A DNA stretch of 64,000 bases, from NCBI GenBank assembly GCA_022570795.1, contig JAKUDP010000001.1, forward strand, positions 434,001 through 498,000. The letters run 5' to 3'. Positions 12,030 through 21,579 of this stretch are shown one piece after another. Under the pieces are notes generated by a model. It was not told the origin of the DNA. It saw only the letters and a program-made list of their open reading frames with translations, and did no database searches. Within the stretch, counting starts at the first letter, position 1. Each line of letters opens with the position of its first letter. The translations under genes and the position numbers were made by a program. This stretch comes from Sphaerulina vaccinii (lineage: Eukaryota > Ascomycota > Dothideomycetes > Mycosphaerellales > Mycosphaerellaceae).

Positions 12030-14024
12030 ATGCATCTGGTTGATTTGGCAGCACTCCTGGCTCTGGTTTCATTACAGTGCATAGCAGACGAAGCACCCTT
12101 TAACGCCAACTCGAAATACAATGATGCAGAATATGGCGAATATGTCACTCAGACATTCAAGTCGAACCCGGAAGTCACGGCAGTACCAGTGGTGAACTTC
12201 ATGAGGCCTTTCACTAACTGCGATGATGGATCTTACTTGTTGATAACGCCTCGAGGCGATCGAGCGGATGCTACGCCAATGATTCTGGATGTCGCAGGAA
12301 GTCCAGTCTGGGCATCAACGAAGAGGTATGGCGAAGTGTACAACCTACAGGTACAGGAATACCAAGGACAACCATATCTTACATTCTGGGGAGGTAATGA
12401 TGCTGTGGGCGGGCATGGCATAGGACAGTACTTCATGCTGGATCAGCAATATCGAGAGCAATATCGCATCGAAGCAGCGAATGGCTTAGGAGCCGATCTC
12501 CACGCTTTCACAATTACCACGAACGATACTGCGCTCATCTCGATATACGACAAGAAGATCGCCGAGGTCGACAGTGTAATTGGTCACAATAGGAGAGGAT
12601 GGATCTGGGACTCGATCTTCCAGGAACTTGACCTACAAACCGGCGAGGCAGTGTTCGAGTGGCGTGCCAACGATCACGTCGATCCATCGAGATCCTATCA
12701 CTCTTACAACGCAATGGAAGAAGGCGATCCATGGGACGTCTATCACCTCAACTCGGTGCAAAAGGACGACCTTGGCAACTATCTCATATCAGTGCGCTAC
12801 CTTCGAGCGATACTCTACATCGATGGCAGGACTGGGGATGTCCTCTGGCAACTTGGTGGAAAAGACAACTCCTTTAAAGACCTTTCAAAAGGCAAAGCGA
12901 CAGCTTTCCTAGGTCAACACGATGCACATATGCTTTCGAAGAACGGAAAGACATGCATCACATTCTTCGACAACAAAGCAGACTGGGAACACGCCATGGA
13001 CACAGAATCCAAAGGCACTAGAATCGAAGTCGACCTTGAAGCAATGACGGCCAAACTCGACGCAGCACTGTTCGACCCAATGACACAGATCCTCAGCTCA
13101 AGTCAAGGATCATACCAAACTCTCCCAAATGGCCATGTAGTACTCGGATATGGCTTCAATGGCGCCATGGCGGAATTCTCTGAGTCAGGTGAAATGCTCT
13201 GTGATGCATACTTCCAACCTTCGTCCCGATTTGGCACAGGACAGGTGCAAAGTTATCGAAATTTGAGGTTCAACTGGACTGCGTTCCCGGATACGACGCC
13301 TGATCTAGTCTTGGATGGGAAGGTCTTGTTTATGAGTTGGAATGGCGCTACGGAAATTGATACTTGGTTACTGTTGGAAAGTGATATTGATGAGAGGGAC
13401 ACGACTGCTCAGACCGAGCTCTCAATACAGAATAGAAGAGCTGTGGAGGATGTTGTGATCATCCATCGCACAGGTTTCGAAACACAATATCAAGTGCTTT
13501 CGAATGGAGGGCTGAAGCGCTTCGTGAGAGCTGTGGCACTTGACAAAGAGGGGCGAGCACTCGGGACCTCTGGGATCGTGGATCTGGGAGATCTGGCGAC
13601 GAATTGGAAAGATGGTATATACCAAGGCGAAATCACGGAAGATGAGCAGCAGGAACCTGTCGATGGCGAGCACAACAATCTCGTGCCGAAGCTAGGAGAC
13701 AGTCATATCTTGATTGGCTTTGGGGTATTGGCAGGTTTGAGCTTTCTGCTTGTACTCTTCCTGGCAATCGGGAAACAGAAGGTTCTATGGCCTTGGAAAG
13801 CCGCTGTCAAGAAGCTGGATTTGGAGAAAGCGTCTATTGGTGAGAGTCGAACAGTCAATCGTGTGGGAAATGTGCTACAGCGCATACGACGGCTGATACC
13901 CGGACTGCGCACGAAGGACGCTTTTACGGATGCTTATGCCAGAGAGGGACTGTTGGCAGATGGAGAGATTCGTATAGGTGGTGCTCAAGAACAGGAGCGG
14001 GGAGTCATTCGACCAGATCGATGA
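12030..14024 (+). CDS. secreted/membrane-anchored arylsulfotransferase-family (ASST) protein
   Basis: An intronless frame of 664 aa from the Met at 12030. MHLVDLAALLALVSLQCIADE is a signal peptide. The ectodomain matches the fungal arylsulfotransferase (ASST, Arylsulfotran_2) type: PFTNCDDGSYLLITPRG, the repeated beta-blade pattern with GSPVWAS, LTFWGGN, DLHAFTITTNDTALIS, VFEWRANDHV, DGRTGDVLWQLGG, FLGQHDAHML, LPNGHVVLGYG and VLFMSWNGATEIDTW. Near the C-terminus, around residues 565-586, a hydrophobic helix (ILIGFGVLAGLSFLLVLFLAI) precedes a basic tail, so the protein is probably type I membrane-bound with its propeller outside. Bacterial ASSTs move sulfate between phenols; substrates of the fungal members are not established. 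The alternative is a propeller protein with another or no catalytic role. Confidence 0.85.
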   Translation: MHLVDLAALLALVSLQCIADEAPFNANSKYNDAEYGEYVTQTFKSNPEVTAVPVVNFMRPFTNCDDGSYLLITPRGDRADATPMILDVAGSPVWASTKRYGEVYNLQVQEYQGQPYLTFWGGNDAVGGHGIGQYFMLDQQYREQYRIEAANGLGADLHAFTITTNDTALISIYDKKIAEVDSVIGHNRRGWIWDSIFQELDLQTGEAVFEWRANDHVDPSRSYHSYNAMEEGDPWDVYHLNSVQKDDLGNYLISVRYLRAILYIDGRTGDVLWQLGGKDNSFKDLSKGKATAFLGQHDAHMLSKNGKTCITFFDNKADWEHAMDTESKGTRIEVDLEAMTAKLDAALFDPMTQILSSSQGSYQTLPNGHVVLGYGFNGAMAEFSESGEMLCDAYFQPSSRFGTGQVQSYRNLRFNWTAFPDTTPDLVLDGKVLFMSWNGATEIDTWLLLESDIDERDTTAQTELSIQNRRAVEDVVIIHRTGFETQYQVLSNGGLKRFVRAVALDKEGRALGTSGIVDLGDLATNWKDGIYQGEITEDEQQEPVDGEHNNLVPKLGDSHILIGFGVLAGLSFLLVLFLAIGKQKVLWPWKAAVKKLDLEKASIGESRTVNRVGNVLQRIRRLIPGLRTKDAFTDAYAREGLLADGEIRIGGAQEQERGVIRPDR

Positions 14025-14716
14025 CTTTAGATAGCGGGACGCTCAAATCTCACATGTTCACAAGTCAATCTCAACTTTCACGCAAAACAAAAGAGCTGGA
14101 AAAGGACAAAACAATCGCCTGTGTCTCGAGCTCCACATGCACCAGAAAGAGATTTGACAACGTTTGGATCGACGAACACCTTGCGGGCTGCCATGTCAAA
14201 CATCAGCTAAGCTGACGACTTAATGACTGAGCCACGAAAGCTCAGACGACTGTTGGAAGTCGACAACTATTGCAGCTATGTGATAGCTAATGCAACTCAA
14301 TGCTTTTACAAAAGAAGAACGGTAGAAAGGAGATGTAACTAAAAGAAGGGCAAAAATGCAAAACAATCGCCTTACCTCCGAAGTGTGGAGGACATGAACA
14401 TACGCCAATGCTAGATTCGCATTGGAGACTTCATCTCGCCATGTCATATCAAGCGTCAGCTATACCAACGACTTACTGAATAGGCCACGAAGGCTGGGAC
14501 GACTATTTGATATTGACTATAGTTGTGGCTACATATCAGCTAGCTGTTCGTGTCCGGATGTTTAGCCATCTGGCGTTGTGTCATGCGTTCAATATGGGAT
14601 TCAAGTCAAGTGGACAAAGTCTGGGAGGACATAGCTGCATTGTCTACATGTACAATATCTATACAAGAAACGACTTTTTGGGTATCATTCCACCTTGTTA
14701 TCCTGCACAAGCTCTC
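14025..14716. other. intergenic region between convergent genes, with a diverged direct repeat
   Basis: Shared 3' region of the ASST-like gene (plus) and homoaconitase (minus). It holds no gene but contains two diverged copies of a roughly 250-bp sequence, listed separately. Confidence 0.55.
14100..14560. repeat. two diverged tandem copies of a ~250-bp unit
   Basis: Anchor words recur at nearly constant spacing: AAAACAATCGCC at 14108 and 14360, CCATGTCA at 14191 and 14439, GCCACGAA at 14231 and 14484, and GACGACT at 14245 and 14498 (spacings 252, 248, 253, 253). Between anchors the copies differ by many substitutions and small indels. This is an old tandem duplication of noncoding DNA. No open frame spans it. 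Confidence 0.6.
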
Positions 14717-17272
14717 CTATAAGCTACTCGCAATCTGCGCTTGCACCCACTTCTCCAATCCACCCTTCGCAATGATGTCCTGCACATTGGGTGGCAGCTC
14801 GCCAACCTTTTGCGTCCATTGTTGTCCACCCTTACCTTCCTGGATCACGACTTGACTCCTCCTCACGTTCCACGTGAAAGTCCAGCCCGTGCGTACTGTA
14901 AGTTCCTTTTCCGCTGGCTTAGCAGTGGGTGCAGGAGGAGGAGAATCTAAGCTCTCTGCATTCTTGCTTGGCTCTGTGATGGCTGCTGTGGTGCCAGTAG
15001 CAGATGCAGAGTGGCCAAAGGAGGCTCGGAGTCTTTCGATGAGCTTGGGTACCTCGACACCCATCAGAGCGTTGTTGATCGAGTTGCGTTGGAAGATGTT
15101 ACCGAAGCTGCCAGCGACAGTAAGTGGGATGCCTTTGGCGAGAATTGCGGTAGCAGCTTGTTCTCTTGAGGAACCACACCCGAAATTGAAACCTGTGACT
15201 AGGATATCGCCAGCTTTTGCGATCGAAGCGAACTTCTTGTCGTAGTTCTCCATCACGACAGTCGCCATCTTTGCGGGGTCGGCACTGAAGGCGTCGTCGT
15301 AGGTATACTTGCCAGGGTAGATGCCGTCGGTGTTGATGTTATCTCCGTCGCACCAGATGATCTCGCCGGAGACCTTCTCTGGGAAGCCTGGTAGGATCTC
15401 AGTAAGGCCAGTCGAGGTCTCTTCAGGTGCTGCTGCGGTTTCGGCAGCTTGTGCTCCGGATAGCCTCTGCTCGGCTTCCTGGACTGCTTCTTCAGCTTCG
15501 CGCACAAGTTTGTCGAGTGCGTCTTCTATGCTGATCATGCGATCTTCCTCTGCGACACCGTCTCCCTCGCCACGGCGTACGCCTGTCCAGCCTTCTGGCT
15601 TTGCGTACCACCCAGGACCCGAGAGCTTTCCGCTCAGAGCACTGGCAGCTACTACTTCCGGGCTGCCTAGATATGCTTTTGCTTCTGTGCTGCCCATGCG
15701 ACCCTTGAAGTTTCTGTTACTGGCAGATATGCCGACCTCACCAGGCTCAAGCAGTCCAGTGCCCAGTCCGATACATGGTCCACATCCAGAAGGTAGTGGC
15801 TCGGCACCTGCGTCTAGCAAGATCTGCCAATCGCCCTGCTCTTCAGCAGCCTTCTGCTCAGGAATGGAGGCTGCAGCAATGTAGAACTTCACTCCGTCTG
15901 CGATTCTTGGCACCTTACCATCAGCGCCCGTGGCAGCTCGGAATACGTTCGCAGCTTGTTGGATGTCAGATCGTCGAGAGTTGGTGCAGGACACGAGGTA
16001 CGCTTTGTTGACCGGGATGTTCTGCGCTTCGAGCTCGTTGAGTGGTGTGGCCACTTTGACAGAGTTCGGCCCAGCAACATATGGGCATAGCGTTGACAGA
16101 TCCAGGAACAGCTCCTTGGCATAACCAGCCCCTGCGTCAGCTGCCAGAGGGGCAGCAAAGAGCTCGTCCAGTCTTTCGTGGTTGAAGCGGTCTGTCGTGG
16201 GACTTGATGTTTGCGATGGTTCTCTGTACATGCTGGCTTCCGTCGCTTTGTATCTCAGCCATGCCTTAAGCACATCGTCGATCGGGAAGAGTCCAGATAG
16301 TGCGCCCCATTCTGTAGTCATGTTCGCGATAGCCAGTCTATCGTCAACGGGCAGACTGCGCATCGTGTTGGTCGATCCGGTGAACTCGATGGCATGATTC
16401 AGCACCTCGTCATTGTTGAATAGTCCAGCCAGTGCCACAATCACGTCCTTTCCAGTAACACCTTCGGGCAGGATGCCAGTGAATGTGACCTTCGCGATCG
16501 GAGGAATCTGCCACCATGTCCTGCCAGTTGCCCAGATACTCGCGGCATCTGTCCTCACGACTGGAGTTCCCAGACATCCTACACCTCCGTACATGTTGGA
16601 GTGACTGTCACTGGCGACTGCCATAGTCCCAGGCCACGCGTAGCCTTCTTCGACCATGATCTGATGTCCAATGCCTCGTCCTGCTGGATAGAAGTCTACT
16701 CCCTGAGTCTTTGCGAATGACTCAATCTTGTCGTACTTTTCCAGGTTTTTGGCGCTCTTGTTCTGCACATCGTGGTCTAATGTCATCACCACCTGCTTGG
16801 TGTCATGGATTTTGGTGGCTCCAATGCTCATGAATTTGGTCGCGACAGGCCACGAGTTGTCGTGGGTCATGCAGTGGTGAGGTGATAGCGTGACATAGTC
16901 GCCAGCCTTGACAAATTTGCCATCTGGCAAGCCTTGCGAATATCTTTGTACGATCTTCTCCGTCAAGGTTTGTGGGGCAGCAGTAGGCTTCCCTAAGATG
17001 TCTGCTGGTGTGTTCTCGAGTTGAGATGAAAAGGCCTCGGTCACTTCAGCGAGACGTGTTGTTCGTGTCGTGGAGATGTATCGCGTGCGCTGAGGCAGAT
17101 GGCTCTGCAAAGTCGCTGGAAGGCATGATCGTGGTGGTCTGGCTACGGGACGTGGTAGTATAAGTGCCTGCTATAATATCAATAATTGTTCTTTCCTTGT
17201 GATGTCTGCTCTGCTCACACTCCTAGCCAGCCTCTGCAGGCTTCTCCCACAACCAACTCTGAGCGCCGCCAT
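14717..17272 (-). CDS. LYS4: homoaconitase, mitochondrial (lysine biosynthesis)
   Basis: Converts homocitrate to homoisocitrate in the alpha-aminoadipate pathway of fungal lysine synthesis, in the mitochondrial matrix, using a 4Fe-4S cluster. Two exons: 17272-17219 and 17167-14717 (834 aa). The large frame has no ATG at its beginning. A 51-bp intron links it in phase to an 18-codon exon, MAALRVGCGRSLQRLARS, a typical basic mitochondrial presequence. Cluster-binding cysteines are in VSCTNSRRSD and SGCGPCIGLG; the swivel domain carries GFNFGCGSSREQA. An Ala/Glu-rich coiled linker joins catalytic and swivel domains, and a Ser/Pro/Ala-rich insert lies near the C-terminus, making it longer than the usual 700-780 aa. 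It diverges from the phosphoserine aminotransferase gene across 284 bp. Confidence 0.95.
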
Positions 17273-17482
17273 CGCGGACTTCTAATGCTGCTGCTGCAAT
17301 CAACAAACGCCAGGAACCATCAATGTCAATCGTTCCTTCCTTTCAAGTTGTGTAGGAACTGTGGTATAGTAGTCAATGTAACCAATAGAGAGCGAGGTAA
17401 TCGTCTCGGCGTAACAAAAATATGGCAAGTCCGACATCGGAGGACATCAATGTGATCTCGAACCTCACATCATTGTTCAACG

Positions 17483-17488
17483 TGACTC
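17483..17488 (+). promoter_or_regulatory. TGACTC site (CPC1/CpcA/Gcn4-type) in a shared divergent promoter
   Basis: TGACTC is the core of the general amino-acid control element. It lies 69 bases before the phosphoserine aminotransferase start and 211 bases from the homoaconitase start. Both flanking genes make amino acids, the expected target class of the Gcn4/CPC1 bZIP factor. A six-base word can occur by chance, so the support comes from context. Confidence 0.5.
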
Positions 17489-17556
17489 AAAACAAACTTG
17501 CCTTCATCTTCATACCAACAGCCAAGTCCACTCCTTACCACTTCAAGTCTACCAAA

Positions 17557-18816
17557 ATGCCCTCAAGAGAAGAAATTCACTACTTCGGCGCAGGCCCAGC
17601 GCCCCTTCCAACTCCAGTCCTTGAAGAAGCGTCCAAAGTCCTCCTGAACTACAAAGACACCGGAATCGGCATCACAGAAATCTCCCACAGAAGTGCACAT
17701 GCCAATGAAGTTCTCGCCACAGCCCAATCAGCTTTGAGAGAACTCCTTGATATCCCAGAGTCTGATGGACCAGAAGGCTATCAGATCCTCTATCTCCAAG
17801 GAGGCGGAAGTGGCGAGTTCAGCGCTGTAGTCTCCAACCTCGTCAGTGTCTGGCTTGCGAAACAACTGAAAGCTGTCGATGGCGATGAAGAGAAGCTCAA
17901 GGAAGTTGTGAAGGAGCAATTGAAACTGGATTACTTCGTCACAGGATCTTGGTCACTCAAGGCCTCACAAGAAGCTGCTCGTCTCTGCGGCTCCGAATAC
18001 GTCAACATCGTAACCGACGCCCGCAAACACAACGACGGGAAATTCGGCGTAATCCCAGAATCCTCCACATGGACCGCAAGCACCGCTTCTGAGCCAGCTT
18101 TCACATACTACTGCGACAACGAAACAGTCGACGGAGTAGAATTCCAATCAACACCAACAGGAAAGAATCTCGTTGCAGACTTATCTAGTAACTTCCTCTC
18201 ACGACCAGTAGAAGTACGTAAACACGCTGTGATCTTCGGTGGAGCGCAGAAGAATATCGGAACCACTGGTGTGACGATCGCCATCGTTTCGAATGCTTTC
18301 TTGCCTCCTCATGCTGAGTACGCTAAACCGGAACTACTGCGAAAGCTTGGGTTGCCGATTGGACCGATTGTTTTCGATTATCCTACTATTGCGAAAAATA
18401 ATAGTTTATACAATACGCTGCCAATCTTCGATGTTTACATCGCTGGGCAGGTCATGCAGAGACTTCTCACGATTCACAAGTCTGAAGAGGGACAACAACG
18501 CATTGCAGGACAAGCAAAGGAAAGCAACCAAAAGGCAGAGCTGTTATACAGCACTCTTGATAGCAATGGGAGTGTGTATCAAGTCGTGCCGGATAAGAGC
18601 GTTCGCAGTAGGATGAACATCTGCTTCAGAGTAAAGAATGGAGATGCAGAAGCTGAGAAGACTTTCCTCAAGGGTGCTGAGGCTAAAGGTCTTATGGGAC
18701 TGAAGGGTCACCGCAGTGTGGGCGGTATTAGATGCAGCAACTATAATGCTGTGCCTGTTGCTGCGGTCAAGAAGCTTGCCAAGTATCTGGAGGAGTTCGC
18801 GAAGGAGAATGCATAG
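17557..18816 (+). CDS. SER1: phosphoserine aminotransferase (serine biosynthesis)
   Basis: PLP enzyme that converts 3-phosphohydroxypyruvate and glutamate to 3-phosphoserine and 2-oxoglutarate, in the cytosol. One exon, 419 aa. I start at MPSREEIHYFGAGPAPLP (17557) because the family begins at this FGAGPA block. An in-frame Met at 17422 would add 45 atypical residues and overlap the TGACTC site. Diagnostic stretches are ITEISHRSAH, LYLQGGGSGEFSAV, DYFVTGSWS, DLSSNFLSRPV, then the PLP lysine in FGGAQKNIGTTGVT at about residue 233, and the C-terminal GLMGLKGHRSVGGIRCSNYN. The length agrees with fungal Ser1/SerC proteins. Confidence 0.95.
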   Translation: MPSREEIHYFGAGPAPLPTPVLEEASKVLLNYKDTGIGITEISHRSAHANEVLATAQSALRELLDIPESDGPEGYQILYLQGGGSGEFSAVVSNLVSVWLAKQLKAVDGDEEKLKEVVKEQLKLDYFVTGSWSLKASQEAARLCGSEYVNIVTDARKHNDGKFGVIPESSTWTASTASEPAFTYYCDNETVDGVEFQSTPTGKNLVADLSSNFLSRPVEVRKHAVIFGGAQKNIGTTGVTIAIVSNAFLPPHAEYAKPELLRKLGLPIGPIVFDYPTIAKNNSLYNTLPIFDVYIAGQVMQRLLTIHKSEEGQQRIAGQAKESNQKAELLYSTLDSNGSVYQVVPDKSVRSRMNICFRVKNGDAEAEKTFLKGAEAKGLMGLKGHRSVGGIRCSNYNAVPVAAVKKLAKYLEEFAKENA

Positions 18817-19442
18817 ATGGAGTCAAGCAATAGACGCTGATGGCAGAATCGTGAATGGAGCCAGAGCATGGCAAAGATAAAAGCATATGACTTATGATTA
18901 GCGTGGAGTTCTGGCAAAAAAAGGACGATTCAACATGCGAGATGGTCATCTCAAAGAGAGACATAGAATTGAGCTCGGTGTCTACCATAGGCTTGATGCC
19001 CCTTTCAAGCTCCCGCGCTTCCAAGAAAGCTCAGACCGGATGTCCTTGACGTCTCTGCCGCGAGATGATCGCTCTGCTCAATGTGTCTCCGCTGGCATTG
19101 CATTGAAGCTGTTTTGACAGCCGTAGTGTATGCTCGGTTCCAGAGCGAGATGTTCTAGACTCCACAGCAAAAAGGACCAACTTTCCAAACGAGATGTCTC
19201 CAGACTCCCCGCCGCAAGTCCACCGCTTCGCGCAATGTCCTTCTGCTGATATTGCATCGAGCCTGTGTCGATTGCCGTAGTGTCTCTTCAGCCTCCGAGC
19301 CAGGTTGTGGCGATGCTTAGCAGCAAAGGTGTCCAGTCGGTCAAGTAAGATGCCTCCGTATCTTCCGGCCCAAGTCGATCGCCCCGTGCGATGCCCTTCT
19401 GCTGATGTTGCACTGACGACTGCTGGGATGCCGTAGCGCCCG
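18817..19442. other. intergenic region between convergent genes, with tandem repeats
   Basis: No gene. Shared downstream region of phosphoserine aminotransferase and the F-box-like gene, mostly occupied by the roughly 155-bp tandem repeats listed next. Confidence 0.55.
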
Positions 19443-19443
19443 T
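19037..19443. repeat. about 2.6 diverged tandem copies of a ~155-bp unit
   Basis: The words GATGYCTCC/GATGTCC recur at 19038, 19192 and 19349, TTCTGCTGAT-like words follow, and the word CCGTAGYG recurs at 19121, 19275 and 19431, giving periods of 154-157 bases. A weaker match to the unit end (GCAAAAARGGACVA) is seen before the first copy, near 18914, so the array may have been longer. Copies differ at many positions. The array stops at the stop codon of the F-box-like gene (19443). No long frame runs through it. Confidence 0.6.
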
Positions 19444-20385
19444 CATGTGGCCGGAGATGTGGTGCTCACTCCTGTGCGCTCACTTCCATCTGGATTATAC
19501 CAGGTATCGACTCGAAGCCACGGAAGTCGCTTTTCCGCGTAAACAAAGATTCCATCGCCACTGTCGTACTCGTGCTCGCGGACCGAGCGCTTGAAGATCT
19601 CCAATACCTCCCAGCCAGTAATGTCGTCCACCGAGCGACCCAAATAGCGGCAGCCATCCGTTCGGTCGAGGAAGCCGTGTTTTTGGTCCCTATCTTCTGG
19701 TTCAAGGGTAGACTTCAAGGTAGCGAGCAGCTCCTTGACAGTGATGCCAACGTCGTGGCTAACGATGGATTTCTCGGTTCTGCCACTAGTATTCCTGAAG
19801 CTTCGCATAGGAGGCTGTGTCAAAAACATGTTGCCCTCCGTGCCTTGCACCTTATGAGCCTCGTTGTCGCTCCCGAAATCGATAAAGGTAACAATGTCGC
19901 AGGAGGTCCAATATGAGCCAATGTGCCACTTGCCGAGTGATACACGTCTGTAATGATGTTCTTCGGTGCTAAATACTGTTATCAGTGTGGCACAACGCTA
20001 GAGGACAATATTGAACTTACGCTGCGAAGAATGGGTTCAGGAGTGGGATCACAACCTTTTTTGACTGTTCCAGCTGCCATTCTGTGCTGATGCCTCTGCG
20101 GTCGAAACACGACGGCATAGGCGCACCCTGGTGGGAACAGGTAAAGCGGAAGCGGCCAAGATTGGCGACGATTGGTCCTTCAGAACTTGGCTCGAGGAAG
20201 AGTGCTTGTCGGATGCTCTTCGAGCGCTTGGCCACATGCTCGAAAGAGGTGCTGACGCGTCGAGACAGCAGAAGTGTTCTCAGTGGCAGGTGGAGGAGGA
20301 CTCGCTCGAGGAGCTCGTATGTCTCGAGGACCTTAGTAGACGCGAGTGGCGGTGGCGGCCGATCTTGTTCTTCGTTGAACTCCAT
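19443..20385 (-). CDS. F-box-like protein, unknown target
   Basis: Exons 20385-20021 and 19968-19443 (52-bp intron) encode 296 aa. The start is the Met of MEFNEEQDRPPPP; the longer frame opens only with GTG. At about residues 20-55 is an F-box-like helix pair: KVLETYELLERVLLHLPLRT then LLLSRRVSTSFEHVAKRS. F-boxes bind Skp1 in SCF ubiquitin ligases. The rest, with FRFTCS, the joined YRRVSLGKWHIGSYWTSCDI, MFLTQPPMRS and a C-terminal alpha/beta region (GITVKELLATL, VLEIFKRSV, WLRVDTWYNPDG), resembles the many lineage-specific F-box-type proteins of Dothideomycetes, which lack LRR or WD40 repeats. The splice junction restores one continuous frame of 297 codons, which supports the model. The target is unknown. 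Confidence 0.8.
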
Positions 20386-20699
20386 GGCGAGTGGTGATGA
20401 TCGAATTGGAGTGGTAGTGCGAGTTGTTTGTGGCGAGGAAGAAATGAAAGTGGCGGACTGCGCCAAGGACTCACTTGCAGGCTCGCAGGGGTGTCGAGCT
20501 GAGCCGTTGCGTTTGTCCTCTAGCTTCACTTCACGACCGTGATCGGACGGCGGTCAGTATCCACAGCCCTCTCTCATCCTCAACTGAAACACAATGGAGG
20601 ATGTGAACACTGAAGCAGCGCTTGAAGGCTATGAAACCCACCGTGGTAGTCAACGAAGATACACGCCCCGAATGCCCTCACTCGTGATCTCACCACCAG
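20386..20699. other. intergenic region
   Basis: 314 bases between two same-strand genes; it holds the promoter of the F-box-like gene. No feature recognised. Confidence 0.5.
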
Positions 20700-21579
20700 C
20701 TACAAAATTACTGGGACGACGACTTCAAGAAGATTGACATCATTTCCACTCACCGCGGACCTCTCCTTTCTGGACGTCCTTTTCGTCCAGAACCTTACTT
20801 TCAGCTTCACATCCCCAGGACTCTCCCTCGATATCGAAAGAACAGCCGGCCAAAACTCCTCCTTAATCGTGCTCCTCGCCACCTTCGCACTCCTGAAAAG
20901 TCCGCGCTTGGCAGTCCGCACCTTGATCTCTGGCACACAGACAACAGCTTCGTCAGGCAGGAGTCTCTTGGCCTTTCGTTCTAACAAGATATAAGAAGTC
21001 GCTTTGTCATGTATCATCTGAACGAAATCATCGAATGGCATTCCTGGAGACAGAAGCATGAGATCGTAGTGCGTGCTGTATGGATGAACTGGAATGGAAG
21101 AGATCAGAGAAATTCGACCGTATTTCATCGGCACCGAGAATGAGTCTGGAAGTTGGTCTGCCTGGGATCGAGCAGAAAGTCAGCATAGGTCTTCTGTATG
21201 AACTGCAGATACAACCTTCTTGACTTACCAGACTCCCACTTCTGTTGTACCGCGGTGGCTGCTGAAGAGGTATGTATCCCGGAGGCGGCGGACTGTTAGT
21301 CCTTGTCGTGGCTTCGTTCATGGTTTCAGAATCTCCACTGGACAGCTGACCAGATGTATCGTCTGTGGAGACTGGCATTGGAAACGCCTCGTTGACTAGG
21401 TCAGTAATGCGTAGCGATAGAGCACTTCCTGTATCTCGAGGTCGAGTGTCGAAGGAGTTGGTGTCGACACTGTCTAACAAGGTCTCACTATCTGTACGGA
21501 TCTCTAGATGTGTGCTGACTAGGACCGTCTTCGGTTGTGGTCATCCGGTTTGCTTATGCTCGATACTTGGAGAACTCAT
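20700..21579 (-). CDS. unrecognised protein, 254 aa
   Basis: Best model: exons 21579-21567 (13 nt), 21518-21229 and 21161-20700, joined by 48- and 67-bp introns, 255 codons with stop. The second junction is strong (GTAAGT donor, CCCAG acceptor, SGSL joined to ADQLPDSF). The first exon is an inference: the frame before 21518 has no ATG, and a GTATCG donor after ATGAGTTCTCCAA restores a start in phase. The N-terminal half is polar and low-complexity, with a Pro-rich NSPPPPGYIPLQQPP segment. The C-terminal half (about residues 110-254) looks folded: MKYGRISLISSIPVHPYSTHYDL, FDDFVQMIHDKATSYILLERKAKRLLPDE, and a basic end. There is no signal peptide or membrane segment. I do not recognise the family. 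Confidence 0.65.

Noticed and set aside
15321..15884. 187-codon plus-strand frame
   Set aside because: Antisense to homoaconitase, which is certain; no domain of its own.
17422..17556. N-terminal extension of phosphoserine aminotransferase
   Set aside because: The in-frame Met at 17422 would add 45 residues not typical of the family and would place the TGACTC site inside coding sequence; the Met at 17557 begins the conserved block.
20084..20542. 152-codon plus-strand frame
   Set aside because: Antisense to the first exon of the F-box-like gene and its leader; composition is the complement of that gene.
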